Shown: positions 17,895-25,731 of the stretch, piece after piece
How the letters are laid out: each line of letters begins with the position of its first letter
Position numbering within the stretch: position 1 is the first letter of the stretch
NCBI GenBank assembly: GCA_019233695.1
Contig: JAFAME010000149.1
Coordinates: 1-32,275 of the forward strand
Length of the DNA stretch: 32,275 nt
Reading direction: 5' to 3'
DNA from: Methylobacteriaceae bacterium
GTDB lineage: Bacteria; Pseudomonadota; Alphaproteobacteria; Rhizobiales; Beijerinckiaceae
The notes under the pieces: generated by a model
The model's input: the letters and a program-made list of their open reading frames with translations, nothing else
Told to the model about the DNA's origin: nothing
The model's database searches: none
Position numbers and translations under genes: made by a program

Positions 17895-18067
17895 CCTGAT
17901 CAGCGCGTCTGCCCTCGTCGTGCGCCGTCGCGCGGGGCTGCGATAGGCTTGGCCCGGTCGGTGAGGCTCGCGACCTTGAGGCGGTTGCGCGCCGCGATTC
18001 GACCCAAGGTTGACCCGAAGGCGCCGATGCCGGATTGAAGTGATCCGAGGCTTCGAGGAAGGGCTCG

Positions 18068-21000
18068 ATGAGCAGCCTGGTCATGACGCGATCTGCCGAT
18101 CGCTCCCGCCCGTCGGCGGGCAGGCAACCGATGCTTGACGGGCTATTCGCCTACATCTGGAAGAACAGTCGCAAAGAGCAGCTGACCATCCTGGCCATCG
18201 TCCTTGTGTCGTTCCCGTTCTACTATATTTCGCTCGATCTCCCGAAAGCCATCGTGAACGATGCGATCCAGGGCCATGCCTTCGCTAATGGTCGGGAACA
18301 GGCGGTCCTGTTTCACCTGAGCCTGAGCCTCCCCGCCTTCCTGGGCGGCGGGACATGGACCATTTTTCCGGGCATGCCACTGTCCCGGCTCGATTATCTG
18401 TTGTGGTTGAGCGGCGCCTTCCTCGTCCTCACCCTCATCAACGGCGCCTTCAAATACGTCGTCAACATGAGGAAGGGGAAGCTCGGCGAGCGCGTTTTGC
18501 AGCGCCTGCGCCTCGATCTCTTCACGCTGCTCCTGCGCTTCTCCCCGGAAGCCATCCGCAACGTGAAGGCCTCGGAAACGGCAACCATCATCAAGGACGA
18601 AGTTGAGCCGATCGGCAATTTCGTTGGCGACGCCTTCATCCAGCCGGCCTTTCTCGGCGGACAGGCGGTCACCGCGCTTGCCTTCATTCTTCTGCAGAGC
18701 CCCTCGCTCGGCATCATCGCGGGCGGCATGGTCCTCGTGCAGGGCTTCATCATCCCACGCATGCGCCGCGAGCAGCTGCGCCTCGGCAAGCAGCGCCAGC
18801 TGCAATCGCGCTCGCTCGCCGGGCGCATCGGCGAGATCGTCGAGGGCATGGCCGAGGTCGACAACCATGGCACCTCGAACTATGAGCGGCACAAGATCTC
18901 GCGCCTTCTCGATCAGCTGTTCTGGATCCGCTACAAGCTGTACGGGCGCAAGTTCATGGTGAAATTCATCAACAATACTTTGGCCCAGATCACGCCCTTT
19001 ATGTTTTACTCGATCGGCGGATATTTTGCGCTGCGCGGCTCGCTCGACATCGGGCAGCTCGTGGCCGTCATTGCCGCCTATCGCGACCTGCCGCCGCCGG
19101 TAAAGGAGCTGATCGACTGGGACCAGCAGCGGCTCGATGTCGAAGTGAAATACCAGCAAGTCATCGAGCAATTCTCCGGCGGCGATCTGGCGTCAGCAGC
19201 TGGCGAGTCCCTGCCGCCGATGACGACCGGCTCGATCGAGCTGCAGGGCTTGCGGGTCGTCGGCAGCGGCGGCGATGTGCTGCTCGACGGCGTCAACGCC
19301 GCCATTCCGCTTGGCTCCCATACCGCTCTCCTAGCGCTTTCAGGCGATGGGGCGAGCGTGCTGGCGCAGGTCATCGGCCGCCGCATCGCGGCCTATTCGG
19401 GCTCGGTGCGCATCGCCGGCCGCGACCTTGCGGCGCTCTCGGGCGCATCGATCGGGCCGCGGATGGCCTATGCCGGCCCCGAGGCGACGATCTTTCAGGG
19501 GACCATTCGCGACAACGTCGTCTACAGCCTGAAGCGCCAGCTCTCCGACGATGAGCGGGCGGCAAGAAGCCCCGGCAATCTGCCGGCAGGCGCCGCCGAC
19601 GACTGGATCGACTATGCCGCCGCGGGAGCGACCGGCCCCGGGGATATCGATGCGGCGGTCGTCGAGGCAATGGGCGCGGTCGGCATGGACGAGGCGGTGT
19701 ACCGCTTCGGCCTCGGCCAGAGCATCGATCCCGAGCGCGACGCGGCGCTTGCCATGCGCCTGGTCGAGGCAAGGCGGGCGCTGAGCGATGTCCTCGTTGC
19801 GGACGGCGCCAAAGACCTCATCGAGCCCTTCGACCCCAAGCTATTCAACCGCAACGCCACGGTTGGCGAAAATCTCGTCTTCGGCGTCGCCCGTGAGCCG
19901 GCCTTTGCTCCCGACCGGCTTGCAGAGCAGGAGTTCGTGCGCGCCATCCTCGACGACAGCGGCCTGACCCCGATGCTGGCCCAGATGGGCCTGCGGATCG
20001 CCGAGATGATGGTGGAGATCTTCGCCGGGCTCTCCGGCGACCATTTCCTGCTCGAACAATTCTCCTTCATTTCGGTCGACGAGCTGCCGGCCTACGAAGA
20101 GATCCTGGCGCGCACCAAGGGGCGCGGCCGTGGCGAGCCTGCGGAAGCCGACGTGCCGCGCCTCATCGCGCTTTCGCTCATGTATGTGGAGCCGCGCCAT
20201 CGGCTCGGCCTGCTGATCCCCGAGTTCGCAAGCCGCATCGTTGAGGCGCGCGCCGCCTTCATCGCGTCCGCCCCGCAGGGGCTGCGCGAGGCTGTCGAGT
20301 TCTACGATCCCGACCGATATTGCGCCGCCGCGCCGCTGCGCGACAATCTTTTCTTCGGTCGTATCGCCTACGGTGTCGCCGGCGCCTCGGAGCGCGTGAT
20401 CGGCGCGGTTCGCCGGGTCCTGGCCGAACGGGACCTCGATCGGGAAGTGTATCGACTGGGCCTTGATCATCAGGTCGGCCCCGGCGGCAGGCTCCTGTTC
20501 CCGTCGCAGCGAAACGCCATCGCCCTGGCGCGCTGCCTGATCAAGCGACCCGATATTCTCGTCCTGAACCAGGCGACGACGCCGTTCGGGGATGTCGAGG
20601 GGAGCGCGATCTTCCGCCGCATCAAGGAGAGGATGGCGGGGCGAACCCTCATGGTGGTAACGCGCGATCCGGAGGTGGCCGCAGCGTTCGACGGCGTGCT
20701 AGCGTTGCAGGACGGCAAGATCCGGCCGGCAAAGCCCGCGCCAAGGGCGGCAGCTGCGCCACCACACCCGCACGAGAGCGATACGGGCGCCAGCGCCGAG
20801 CTCAGGTCCTTGCGTGCCGTGCCGATGTTTGCGGAGATCGATACACCCCGGCTGAAGCTGATCGCATTTGCGAGCGAGCGCGTCGTCTTTGCGGCCGGTC
20901 AGATCGTCTTCCATCAGGGCGGCTCGCCCGATGCAGCCTACATCGTTCTCGATGGGGAAACCGACGCCCTCCTCGAGACCCCGGCGGGACGGATTGCACT

Positions 21001-21271
21001 GTCGCGCCTTGGCCCCAATTGCATCATCGGCGAGATGGGGGTCATCACGGGCGCACCGCGATCGGCCACCGTCATCGCCGCCACCGATACGACAGCCTTG
21101 CGCGTGCCCAGAGAGGTGCTCTTGGGGCTGCTCGCCGAATTTCCGCAGATGGCGCTCGCCCTGATGCGCGATCAGATAAGGCGGATCGTTTCCGCCGAAG
21201 CGCGGCTTGCCGAGGCGACCCAGGGCAAGGAACCGGTGGTCGTCCGTCCGGTCGGCGTCGAAGGCGAATAG
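18068..21271 (+). CDS. Degenerate ABC-exporter-like protein with cyclic-nucleotide-binding domain
   Basis: A 1067-residue protein. Residues about 38-340 look like an ABC exporter membrane domain. From about 388 an ATPase-like domain begins, but its catalytic residues are lost: the Walker A position reads ALSGDGASV (423-431, K to A429), the signature LFPSQR (810-815), Walker B ILVLNQAT (830-837, D to N834, E to Q835), and the H-loop VVTRD (H to R866). Between Q-loop and signature lie about 330 extra residues holding three related Q-loop/helical modules. Residues about 915-1040 form a cyclic-nucleotide-binding-like domain with IIGEMGVITGAPRSATVIA (986-1004). ATP hydrolysis seems unlikely. A regulatory or scaffold role in the membrane is an inference. 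AGGAAGG precedes the ATG. The PdxA-like gene follows with no spacing. The frame is intact, so it is probably functional. Confidence 0.85.
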   Translation: MSSLVMTRSADRSRPSAGRQPMLDGLFAYIWKNSRKEQLTILAIVLVSFPFYYISLDLPKAIVNDAIQGHAFANGREQAVLFHLSLSLPAFLGGGTWTIFPGMPLSRLDYLLWLSGAFLVLTLINGAFKYVVNMRKGKLGERVLQRLRLDLFTLLLRFSPEAIRNVKASETATIIKDEVEPIGNFVGDAFIQPAFLGGQAVTALAFILLQSPSLGIIAGGMVLVQGFIIPRMRREQLRLGKQRQLQSRSLAGRIGEIVEGMAEVDNHGTSNYERHKISRLLDQLFWIRYKLYGRKFMVKFINNTLAQITPFMFYSIGGYFALRGSLDIGQLVAVIAAYRDLPPPVKELIDWDQQRLDVEVKYQQVIEQFSGGDLASAAGESLPPMTTGSIELQGLRVVGSGGDVLLDGVNAAIPLGSHTALLALSGDGASVLAQVIGRRIAAYSGSVRIAGRDLAALSGASIGPRMAYAGPEATIFQGTIRDNVVYSLKRQLSDDERAARSPGNLPAGAADDWIDYAAAGATGPGDIDAAVVEAMGAVGMDEAVYRFGLGQSIDPERDAALAMRLVEARRALSDVLVADGAKDLIEPFDPKLFNRNATVGENLVFGVAREPAFAPDRLAEQEFVRAILDDSGLTPMLAQMGLRIAEMMVEIFAGLSGDHFLLEQFSFISVDELPAYEEILARTKGRGRGEPAEADVPRLIALSLMYVEPRHRLGLLIPEFASRIVEARAAFIASAPQGLREAVEFYDPDRYCAAAPLRDNLFFGRIAYGVAGASERVIGAVRRVLAERDLDREVYRLGLDHQVGPGGRLLFPSQRNAIALARCLIKRPDILVLNQATTPFGDVEGSAIFRRIKERMAGRTLMVVTRDPEVAAAFDGVLALQDGKIRPAKPAPRAAAAPPHPHESDTGASAELRSLRAVPMFAEIDTPRLKLIAFASERVVFAAGQIVFHQGGSPDAAYIVLDGETDALLETPAGRIALSRLGPNCIIGEMGVITGAPRSATVIAATDTTALRVPREVLLGLLAEFPQMALALMRDQIRRIVSAEARLAEATQGKEPVVVRPVGVEGE

Positions 21272-22279
21272 ATGCGGCCGATCGGCATCACGATGGGCGA
21301 TCCGGCAGGGATCGGTCCCGAGATCATCGCCAAGGCCCTCGCGCAGAGCGCTTCGGCTCCTGCCCTTGTGGTCGGTGATGTGGCGATCATGCAGCGGGCC
21401 ATCCGGATCACCCGGGTCGACCTGACGGTCCACCCGATCGATCGGCCCGGGGAGGCGCGATTTGGGCCGCGAACGATCGAGGTCGTGCGCGCGAGCAATC
21501 TTTCTCCCGACCTGCCGTTCGGGCAGGTTCTGAGGGAGGCGGGCCTTGCCGCCCACCACTACGTCGAGAGCGCAATCGATTTGGCCCTCCAAGACGCAAT
21601 CGGCGCCATCGTCACGGCGCCGATCAGCAAGGAGGCCTGGAAGGTGGCAGGCATCAACTATCCCGGCCATACGGAAATCCTCGCCGAGAAGACCGGTGCA
21701 AAGGATTTCGCGATGATGCTCGCCAACGATGATCTGCGCGTACTCCTGGTAACGATTCACGTCGCGCTCGCCGAGGCGATCAGGGCGCTCACGATCGAGA
21801 CGGAGCTGCGCGCCATCCGCTTGGCCGATGCCGCGTGCCGGAATTTCGGCGTGATAACGCCACGCGTTGCCGTCGCCGGTCTCAATCCGCACGCCGGCGA
21901 GAATGGGATGTTTGGCCGCGAGGATCTCGACATCATCGCGCCGGCCATCGCCTTGGCGAGGCAGGAGCGCATCGAGGCGAGTGGTCCCTGGCCGCCCGAC
22001 ACCGTCTTCATGCGCGCCAGGCGCGGCGAATTCGACGTCGTCGTGGCGCAATATCATGACCAGGGGCTAATTCCGGTGAAATATCTCGGCCTCGACCGCG
22101 GCGTGAACATCACGGTCGGCTTGCCGTTCGTGCGCACCAGCGTCGACCATGGCACCGCCTTCGACATCGCCGGCACCGGCAAGGCCGATCACGCCTCGCT
22201 GCGGGCGGCGATCGACCAGGCGATCGCCTTGACGCAAGCACGTCAAAACCAGCAATCGAGCGCCCGGCATGGCTCCTGA
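21272..22279 (+). CDS. PdxA-family 4-hydroxythreonine-4-phosphate dehydrogenase-like protein
   Basis: A 335-residue metal- and NAD-dependent oxidative decarboxylase-type enzyme of the PdxA family. PdxA proper acts on 4-phosphohydroxy-L-threonine in vitamin B6 synthesis, and the PdxA2 branch acts on sugar-acid phosphates such as D-threonate or D-erythronate 4-phosphate. Motifs are ITMGDPAGIGPEI (6-18), GHTEIL (132-137), and the metal histidines H163 (IHVAL), H207 (NPHAGENG) and H262 (YHDQG). GLPFVRTSVDHGTAFDIAG (283-301) completes the site. All catalytic residues are present. Its ATG abuts the stop of the ABC-like gene, and its 3' end overlaps the TIM-barrel gene by 11 bases. The usual pdxA neighbour ksgA is absent, so a role other than B6 synthesis is possible. 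Confidence 0.88.
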   Translation: MRPIGITMGDPAGIGPEIIAKALAQSASAPALVVGDVAIMQRAIRITRVDLTVHPIDRPGEARFGPRTIEVVRASNLSPDLPFGQVLREAGLAAHHYVESAIDLALQDAIGAIVTAPISKEAWKVAGINYPGHTEILAEKTGAKDFAMMLANDDLRVLLVTIHVALAEAIRALTIETELRAIRLADAACRNFGVITPRVAVAGLNPHAGENGMFGREDLDIIAPAIALARQERIEASGPWPPDTVFMRARRGEFDVVVAQYHDQGLIPVKYLGLDRGVNITVGLPFVRTSVDHGTAFDIAGTGKADHASLRAAIDQAIALTQARQNQQSSARHGS

Positions 22280-22952
22280 TTTCATCTTCATGCTGACGCG
22301 ACGCGATCGCACCATCGCCGATGCGCATGCGCGGCTCAAGGATGTCTTCGCCGAGGGCGTCAAGCACGTGGGCTTCAAGGACGTCGGCCTGCCCATCGCG
22401 GAGCTTCGCCGCATTGCCGATGCGGTCCACGCAGCCGGTCTTGCTCTCTACCTCGAAGTCGTGAGCCTCGATGCCGCGAGCGAAGTCGCGTCGGCCGAAA
22501 TAGCCTTGCAGCTTGGCGCCCACGTGCTGATGGGCGGCACGCATCCGCAGGCGGTCTTGCCGGTCGTGCGAGGCACGCCGATCAGATACTACCCGTTTGC
22601 GGGACGCGTCTCGGGGCACCCGAGCGTGCTGCACGGCACCATCGATGAGATCGTCGAGAGCGCCCGGCGCCTGGTCGAGACCGAAGGCGTGCACGGCCTT
22701 GATCTCCTGGCGTACCGCTTCGCGGGCGATGCACCCGCCCTCATCGCGCAAGTCTGCCGTGCCGTTTCAAAGCCGGTGGTCGTGGCGGGCTCGATCGATC
22801 GGGCGGCACGGCTGGCGAGCGTGGCAAGCGGCGGCGCTGCCGCCTTCACCGTCGGCACCGCCGTGCTCGATGGCGTGTTCCCGACCGGGCAGGGGCTGCG
22901 CGACCAGCTTGCCTTCGTCGTCGCCGCCGTGTCGAGCATGGGGCAACTCTGA
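22269..22952 (+). CDS. Uncharacterised phosphate-binding TIM-barrel protein
   Basis: A 227-residue protein in which eight beta strands of a TIM barrel can be picked out: FIFMLT, HVGFKDVG, LYLEVVS, HVLMGGT, IRYYPFAG, GLDLLAYRF, PVVVAGSI and AFTVGTAV. The last two, with AGS (173-175) and GTAVLDG (196-202), resemble the phosphate-binding ends of HisA-, NanE- and ThiE-like barrels. Candidate active-site residues are K37 and D38 (strand 2), E63 (strand 3) and H92. I cannot name the family. It overlaps the PdxA-like gene by 11 bases, so translation is probably coupled, and an isomerase or aldolase acting on a phosphorylated substrate or product of that enzyme is the best guess. Confidence 0.8.
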   Translation: MAPDFIFMLTRRDRTIADAHARLKDVFAEGVKHVGFKDVGLPIAELRRIADAVHAAGLALYLEVVSLDAASEVASAEIALQLGAHVLMGGTHPQAVLPVVRGTPIRYYPFAGRVSGHPSVLHGTIDEIVESARRLVETEGVHGLDLLAYRFAGDAPALIAQVCRAVSKPVVVAGSIDRAARLASVASGGAAAFTVGTAVLDGVFPTGQGLRDQLAFVVAAVSSMGQL

Positions 22953-22994
22953 GTGACCCGGCGCAAGGTCGCGCTTTCGCCAGAATTTCGCTGA

Positions 22995-23672
22995 ATGAGT
23001 TTCGATATTTCGTTTGCGATCGCCAGCCTGATGCCGAGCGACCCTCCGCGCCTCTACCTGATCACGCCGCCGCTCGCCGACCTCTCCGGCTTCATGCCGA
23101 TGTTCGCGGCGGCGCTTGCGGCAGGCGACCTCGCCTGCGTGCTGCTGCGGCTCGCGGTGCGCGACGAGACGGAGGCCAAGCGCATCGTGCGCGGCTTGCG
23201 TGAGGCCGCCTCGTCACGCGACGTGGCGTTGCTTGTCGAAGGCGATGCCAAGCTCGCCGCCCGCTCCGGCGCCGATGGCGTTCACATCCGACGCGGCGGC
23301 GGTGCACTGCAGGAGGCGCTCGACAGCCTGAAGCCCGAGCGCATCGTCGGGTGCGGCGGGCTGGAGCTGCGCCACGATGCCATGCTGGCCGGGGAGGCGG
23401 GCGTCGACTACGTGATGTTCGGCGATCCCGACACCAGTGGTCGCAAGCCGTCATTCTCCGACACGCTGGCGCGCACCGCCTGGTGGGCGGAGATTTTCAC
23501 GGTTCCTTGCGTCGCCTGTGCCTCCCGGCTGGAAGAGCTCGGCGACCTGGCCGAGGCGGGTGCCGACTTTGTTGCCCTGCGCGAGACTGTGTGGAGAGAT
23601 CCGCGCGGCGTTGCGGCTGCCCTCGATGAGGTCCGTGCCGCGCTCGCCGAAGGCGCCGGGGCCGCGGGGTAG
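22995..23672 (+). CDS. Divergent ThiE-like TIM-barrel protein
   Basis: A 225-residue protein with the ThiE (thiamine phosphate synthase) fold: RLYLITPP (19-26), LLVEGDAKLAARSGADGVHI (79-98), IVGCGG (117-122) and AGVDYVMFGDPD (135-146). Classical catalytic and phosphate-binding motifs are changed. NDR is VEGDA, GVHLGQ is GVHIRR, the GVSTH loop reads GCGGLELRH, and the final TxTK is replaced by DTSGRK. Thiamine phosphate synthesis is therefore doubtful. Such paralogues are usually annotated thiamine phosphate synthase and occur near pgk in Rhizobiales. It follows the TIM-barrel gene after 42 bases and precedes the Sel1 gene by 6 bases. The start is uncertain, with no clear ribosome site; ATG 23031 is an alternative. 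Confidence 0.75.
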   Translation: MSFDISFAIASLMPSDPPRLYLITPPLADLSGFMPMFAAALAAGDLACVLLRLAVRDETEAKRIVRGLREAASSRDVALLVEGDAKLAARSGADGVHIRRGGGALQEALDSLKPERIVGCGGLELRHDAMLAGEAGVDYVMFGDPDTSGRKPSFSDTLARTAWWAEIFTVPCVACASRLEELGDLAEAGADFVALRETVWRDPRGVAAALDEVRAALAEGAGAAG

Positions 23673-23678
23673 GCGGGA

Positions 23679-24638
23679 ATGCTGCGCCTGCTTCTCATCG
23701 CCGCCGGCATTGCCGCGGCAGGCGCCTGCGCCGCACAGACCAGCGCCCCGCCCGCAGCACCTTTTGCCGGAACGCTGGCCCTGCCGCCGAAGTCCGAGCC
23801 GCCGCCTGATCTTGCGTTCGGCGCCTTCCAGCGCGGTTACTATGTGACGGCACTGAAGGAGGCGATGAAACGCCTTGCCGCCAATCCTTCTGACGCCCCG
23901 GCGATGACGCTCGTCGGCGAAATCTACGATCAGGGCCTCGGCGTGCGGCCCGATCCTGTCGAAGCGGCAAAATGGTTTCGGCTCGCCTCCCGTCTCGGCG
24001 ACCGGGAGGCGACGTTTGCCCTCGGCCTGAAGCTCCTCGAAGGGCGCGGCGTCGAGAAGGACCGCAAGACGGCCATCGACCTTTTCGAAAAGGCGGCGGC
24101 GGCCGGGCATCCCGGCGCGCTCTACAACCTCGGCGTGCTCGCCGTCGATGGCAACGGCGTCAGCCGCGATTTCAACCGCGCCGCGACATTGTTCCAGCGC
24201 GCCGCCGAACTGGGCGATATCGACGCGGCCTACTCGCTCGCCGTTCTCTACAAGGAGGGCAAGGGGGTGGGACAGGATATCGAAAGGGCGGCCGAATGGA
24301 TGGGCCGTGCGGCGCGCGAGCAGAACATCGCCGCCGAGGTCGAGTACGGCATCATGCAATTCAATGGCGAGGGCGTCCCCAAAGACGAGAAGGCCGCTGC
24401 CGGATGGTTCCTGAAGGCGGCAAATCGTGGCAATCCGATTGCCGAGAACCGCATCGCTCGCCTCTATGCCGCCGGCCGCGGCGTCGACCAGGACACGGTC
24501 GAGGCAATGAAGTGGCACCTCCTCGCACGCGCCGCCGGCCTCAAGGACGACTGGCTCGATTCGATCCTCAACGGATTGACGCCGCAAGAGAGCGCCAAGG
24601 TCGAGGCGGCGGTCCGCAAGCAGGTGAGCGACCAATGA
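23679..24638 (+). CDS. Exported Sel1-like repeat (TPR) protein
   Basis: A 319-residue protein with an N-terminal signal peptide (hydrophobic residues about 2-16, probable cleavage near AGACA-AQ at 19-20), a Pro/Ala-rich linker, and six Sel1-like helical repeats of about 36 residues from roughly residue 73 to 290. Each has the pattern of AxxxLGxLYxxGxGVxxDxxxAxxWFxxAAxxG, for example ALYNLGVLAVDGNGVSRD. Sel1 repeats are protein-binding scaffolds, so a periplasmic adaptor or envelope role is likely, but the partner is unknown. The cysteine at 17 is not in a convincing lipobox. It starts six bases after the ThiE-like gene and is probably co-transcribed with it. Confidence 0.86.
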   Translation: MLRLLLIAAGIAAAGACAAQTSAPPAAPFAGTLALPPKSEPPPDLAFGAFQRGYYVTALKEAMKRLAANPSDAPAMTLVGEIYDQGLGVRPDPVEAAKWFRLASRLGDREATFALGLKLLEGRGVEKDRKTAIDLFEKAAAAGHPGALYNLGVLAVDGNGVSRDFNRAATLFQRAAELGDIDAAYSLAVLYKEGKGVGQDIERAAEWMGRAAREQNIAAEVEYGIMQFNGEGVPKDEKAAAGWFLKAANRGNPIAENRIARLYAAGRGVDQDTVEAMKWHLLARAAGLKDDWLDSILNGLTPQESAKVEAAVRKQVSDQ

Positions 24639-24816
24639 GGATCGGGTGAGGCGGGCGCCTTCCGCCCTCTGACCGGTCGGAGCCCGCGCCATCGCTTGAC
24701 GCCGTCGGCGCGTTGCGGGCACATCGCGGCGGCCACACGCCTGCGTGCGGTCCCGATCGTCGGGCTCCCGACCAGGAGGGAGGCGATGTCGGTTGCCGCT
24801 CGTCACCGAAGGTACC

Positions 24817-25608
24817 ATGCTTCGCTCCGCCCTCATGAACGTCATGACCGCGACGGCCATCAAGGCCGGCCGCGGCCTCAAGCGTGACCTTGGCGAAATC
24901 GAGAATCTCCAGGTCTCGCTCAAGGGGCCCGGGGATTTCGTCTCCGCCGCCGACCGGCGGTCGGAGAAGATCATCTTCGAGGAATTGTCGAAGGCACGGC
25001 CCGGCTATGGATTCGTGCTGGAGGAGGCAGGCACCGTCGAGGGCAGCGACAAAACGCACCGCTGGTATGTCGATCCCCTCGACGGCACCACGAACTTCCT
25101 GCACGGCATTCCGCAGTTTGCCGTCTCCATTGCCCTCGAGCGGGAGGGCCAGCTGGTGGCAGGCGTCGTCTACAATCCCGCCACCGACGAAATGTACGTT
25201 GCCGAGAAGGGGCAGGGGGCCTATCTCAACAATCGGCGGCTGCGGGTGGCCGCACGCCGCGATTTTGCCGATGCGCTCATTGCCTGCGGGGTCCCGCTCC
25301 TCGGCAAACCGGAGGAGCATGCCCGTTTCCAGCGGGAGCTTGCGCTGATGATGACAAAGGCCGGCAACGTGCGACGGATGGGAGCAGCGGCGCTTGATCT
25401 CGCCTTCGTCGCAAGCGGGCGGTTTGACGGGTTCTGGGAGCGAGGCCTCAGCCCGTGGGACATGGCCGCGGGCATGGTGCTGGTGCGTGAGGCGGGCGGC
25501 TTCGTGACCGACGCCGACGGCGGCGACAGGGTCCTGACGGAGGGCACGATTTGCGTGGGGAACGAGATCATGCACCGCGAATTGATCAAGACCCTGCGAA
25601 TGGCCTAG
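24817..25608 (+). CDS. suhB: Inositol monophosphatase family protein (SuhB type)
   Basis: A 263-residue Mg2+-dependent phosphatase of the inositol monophosphatase family. It dephosphorylates inositol 1-phosphate or related sugar phosphates, and in some bacteria SuhB also aids rRNA transcription. Metal-site motifs are intact: LEEAG (68-72), WYVDPLDGTTNF (83-94) with D86 and D89, and SPWDMAAG (212-219) with D215. Length fits SuhB (about 267). ATG 24817 was chosen because AAGG lies six bases before it and the family pattern starts there. An in-frame extension to 24745 is not protein-like. It is separated from the Sel1 gene by 178 bases with no convincing terminator or promoter, so independent transcription is undecided. 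Confidence 0.92.
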   Translation: MLRSALMNVMTATAIKAGRGLKRDLGEIENLQVSLKGPGDFVSAADRRSEKIIFEELSKARPGYGFVLEEAGTVEGSDKTHRWYVDPLDGTTNFLHGIPQFAVSIALEREGQLVAGVVYNPATDEMYVAEKGQGAYLNNRRLRVAARRDFADALIACGVPLLGKPEEHARFQRELALMMTKAGNVRRMGAAALDLAFVASGRFDGFWERGLSPWDMAAGMVLVREAGGFVTDADGGDRVLTEGTICVGNEIMHRELIKTLRMA

Positions 25609-25731
25609 AGCGGCGCGGGACGATCGGCGTCGGCGGGTAACCAACGGCCGGCGCAATGCCCTATTCTCGCCGCTAATGTGCTAGTTTGTCACGAATCAAA
25701 GGCAAGGGCTTGATATCGAGACGCACGGGAC

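Noticed and set aside
17900-18127. Minus-strand short frames in the gene-poor stretch after pgk
   Set aside because: No recognisable motif or ribosome site; the plus-strand transporter remnant explains part of the stretch better.
25686-25715. Promoter candidate TTGTCA with a TTGATA partner before the MotA-like gene
   Set aside because: The -10 hexamer matches poorly and spacing is 18, so it is not reported as a feature.
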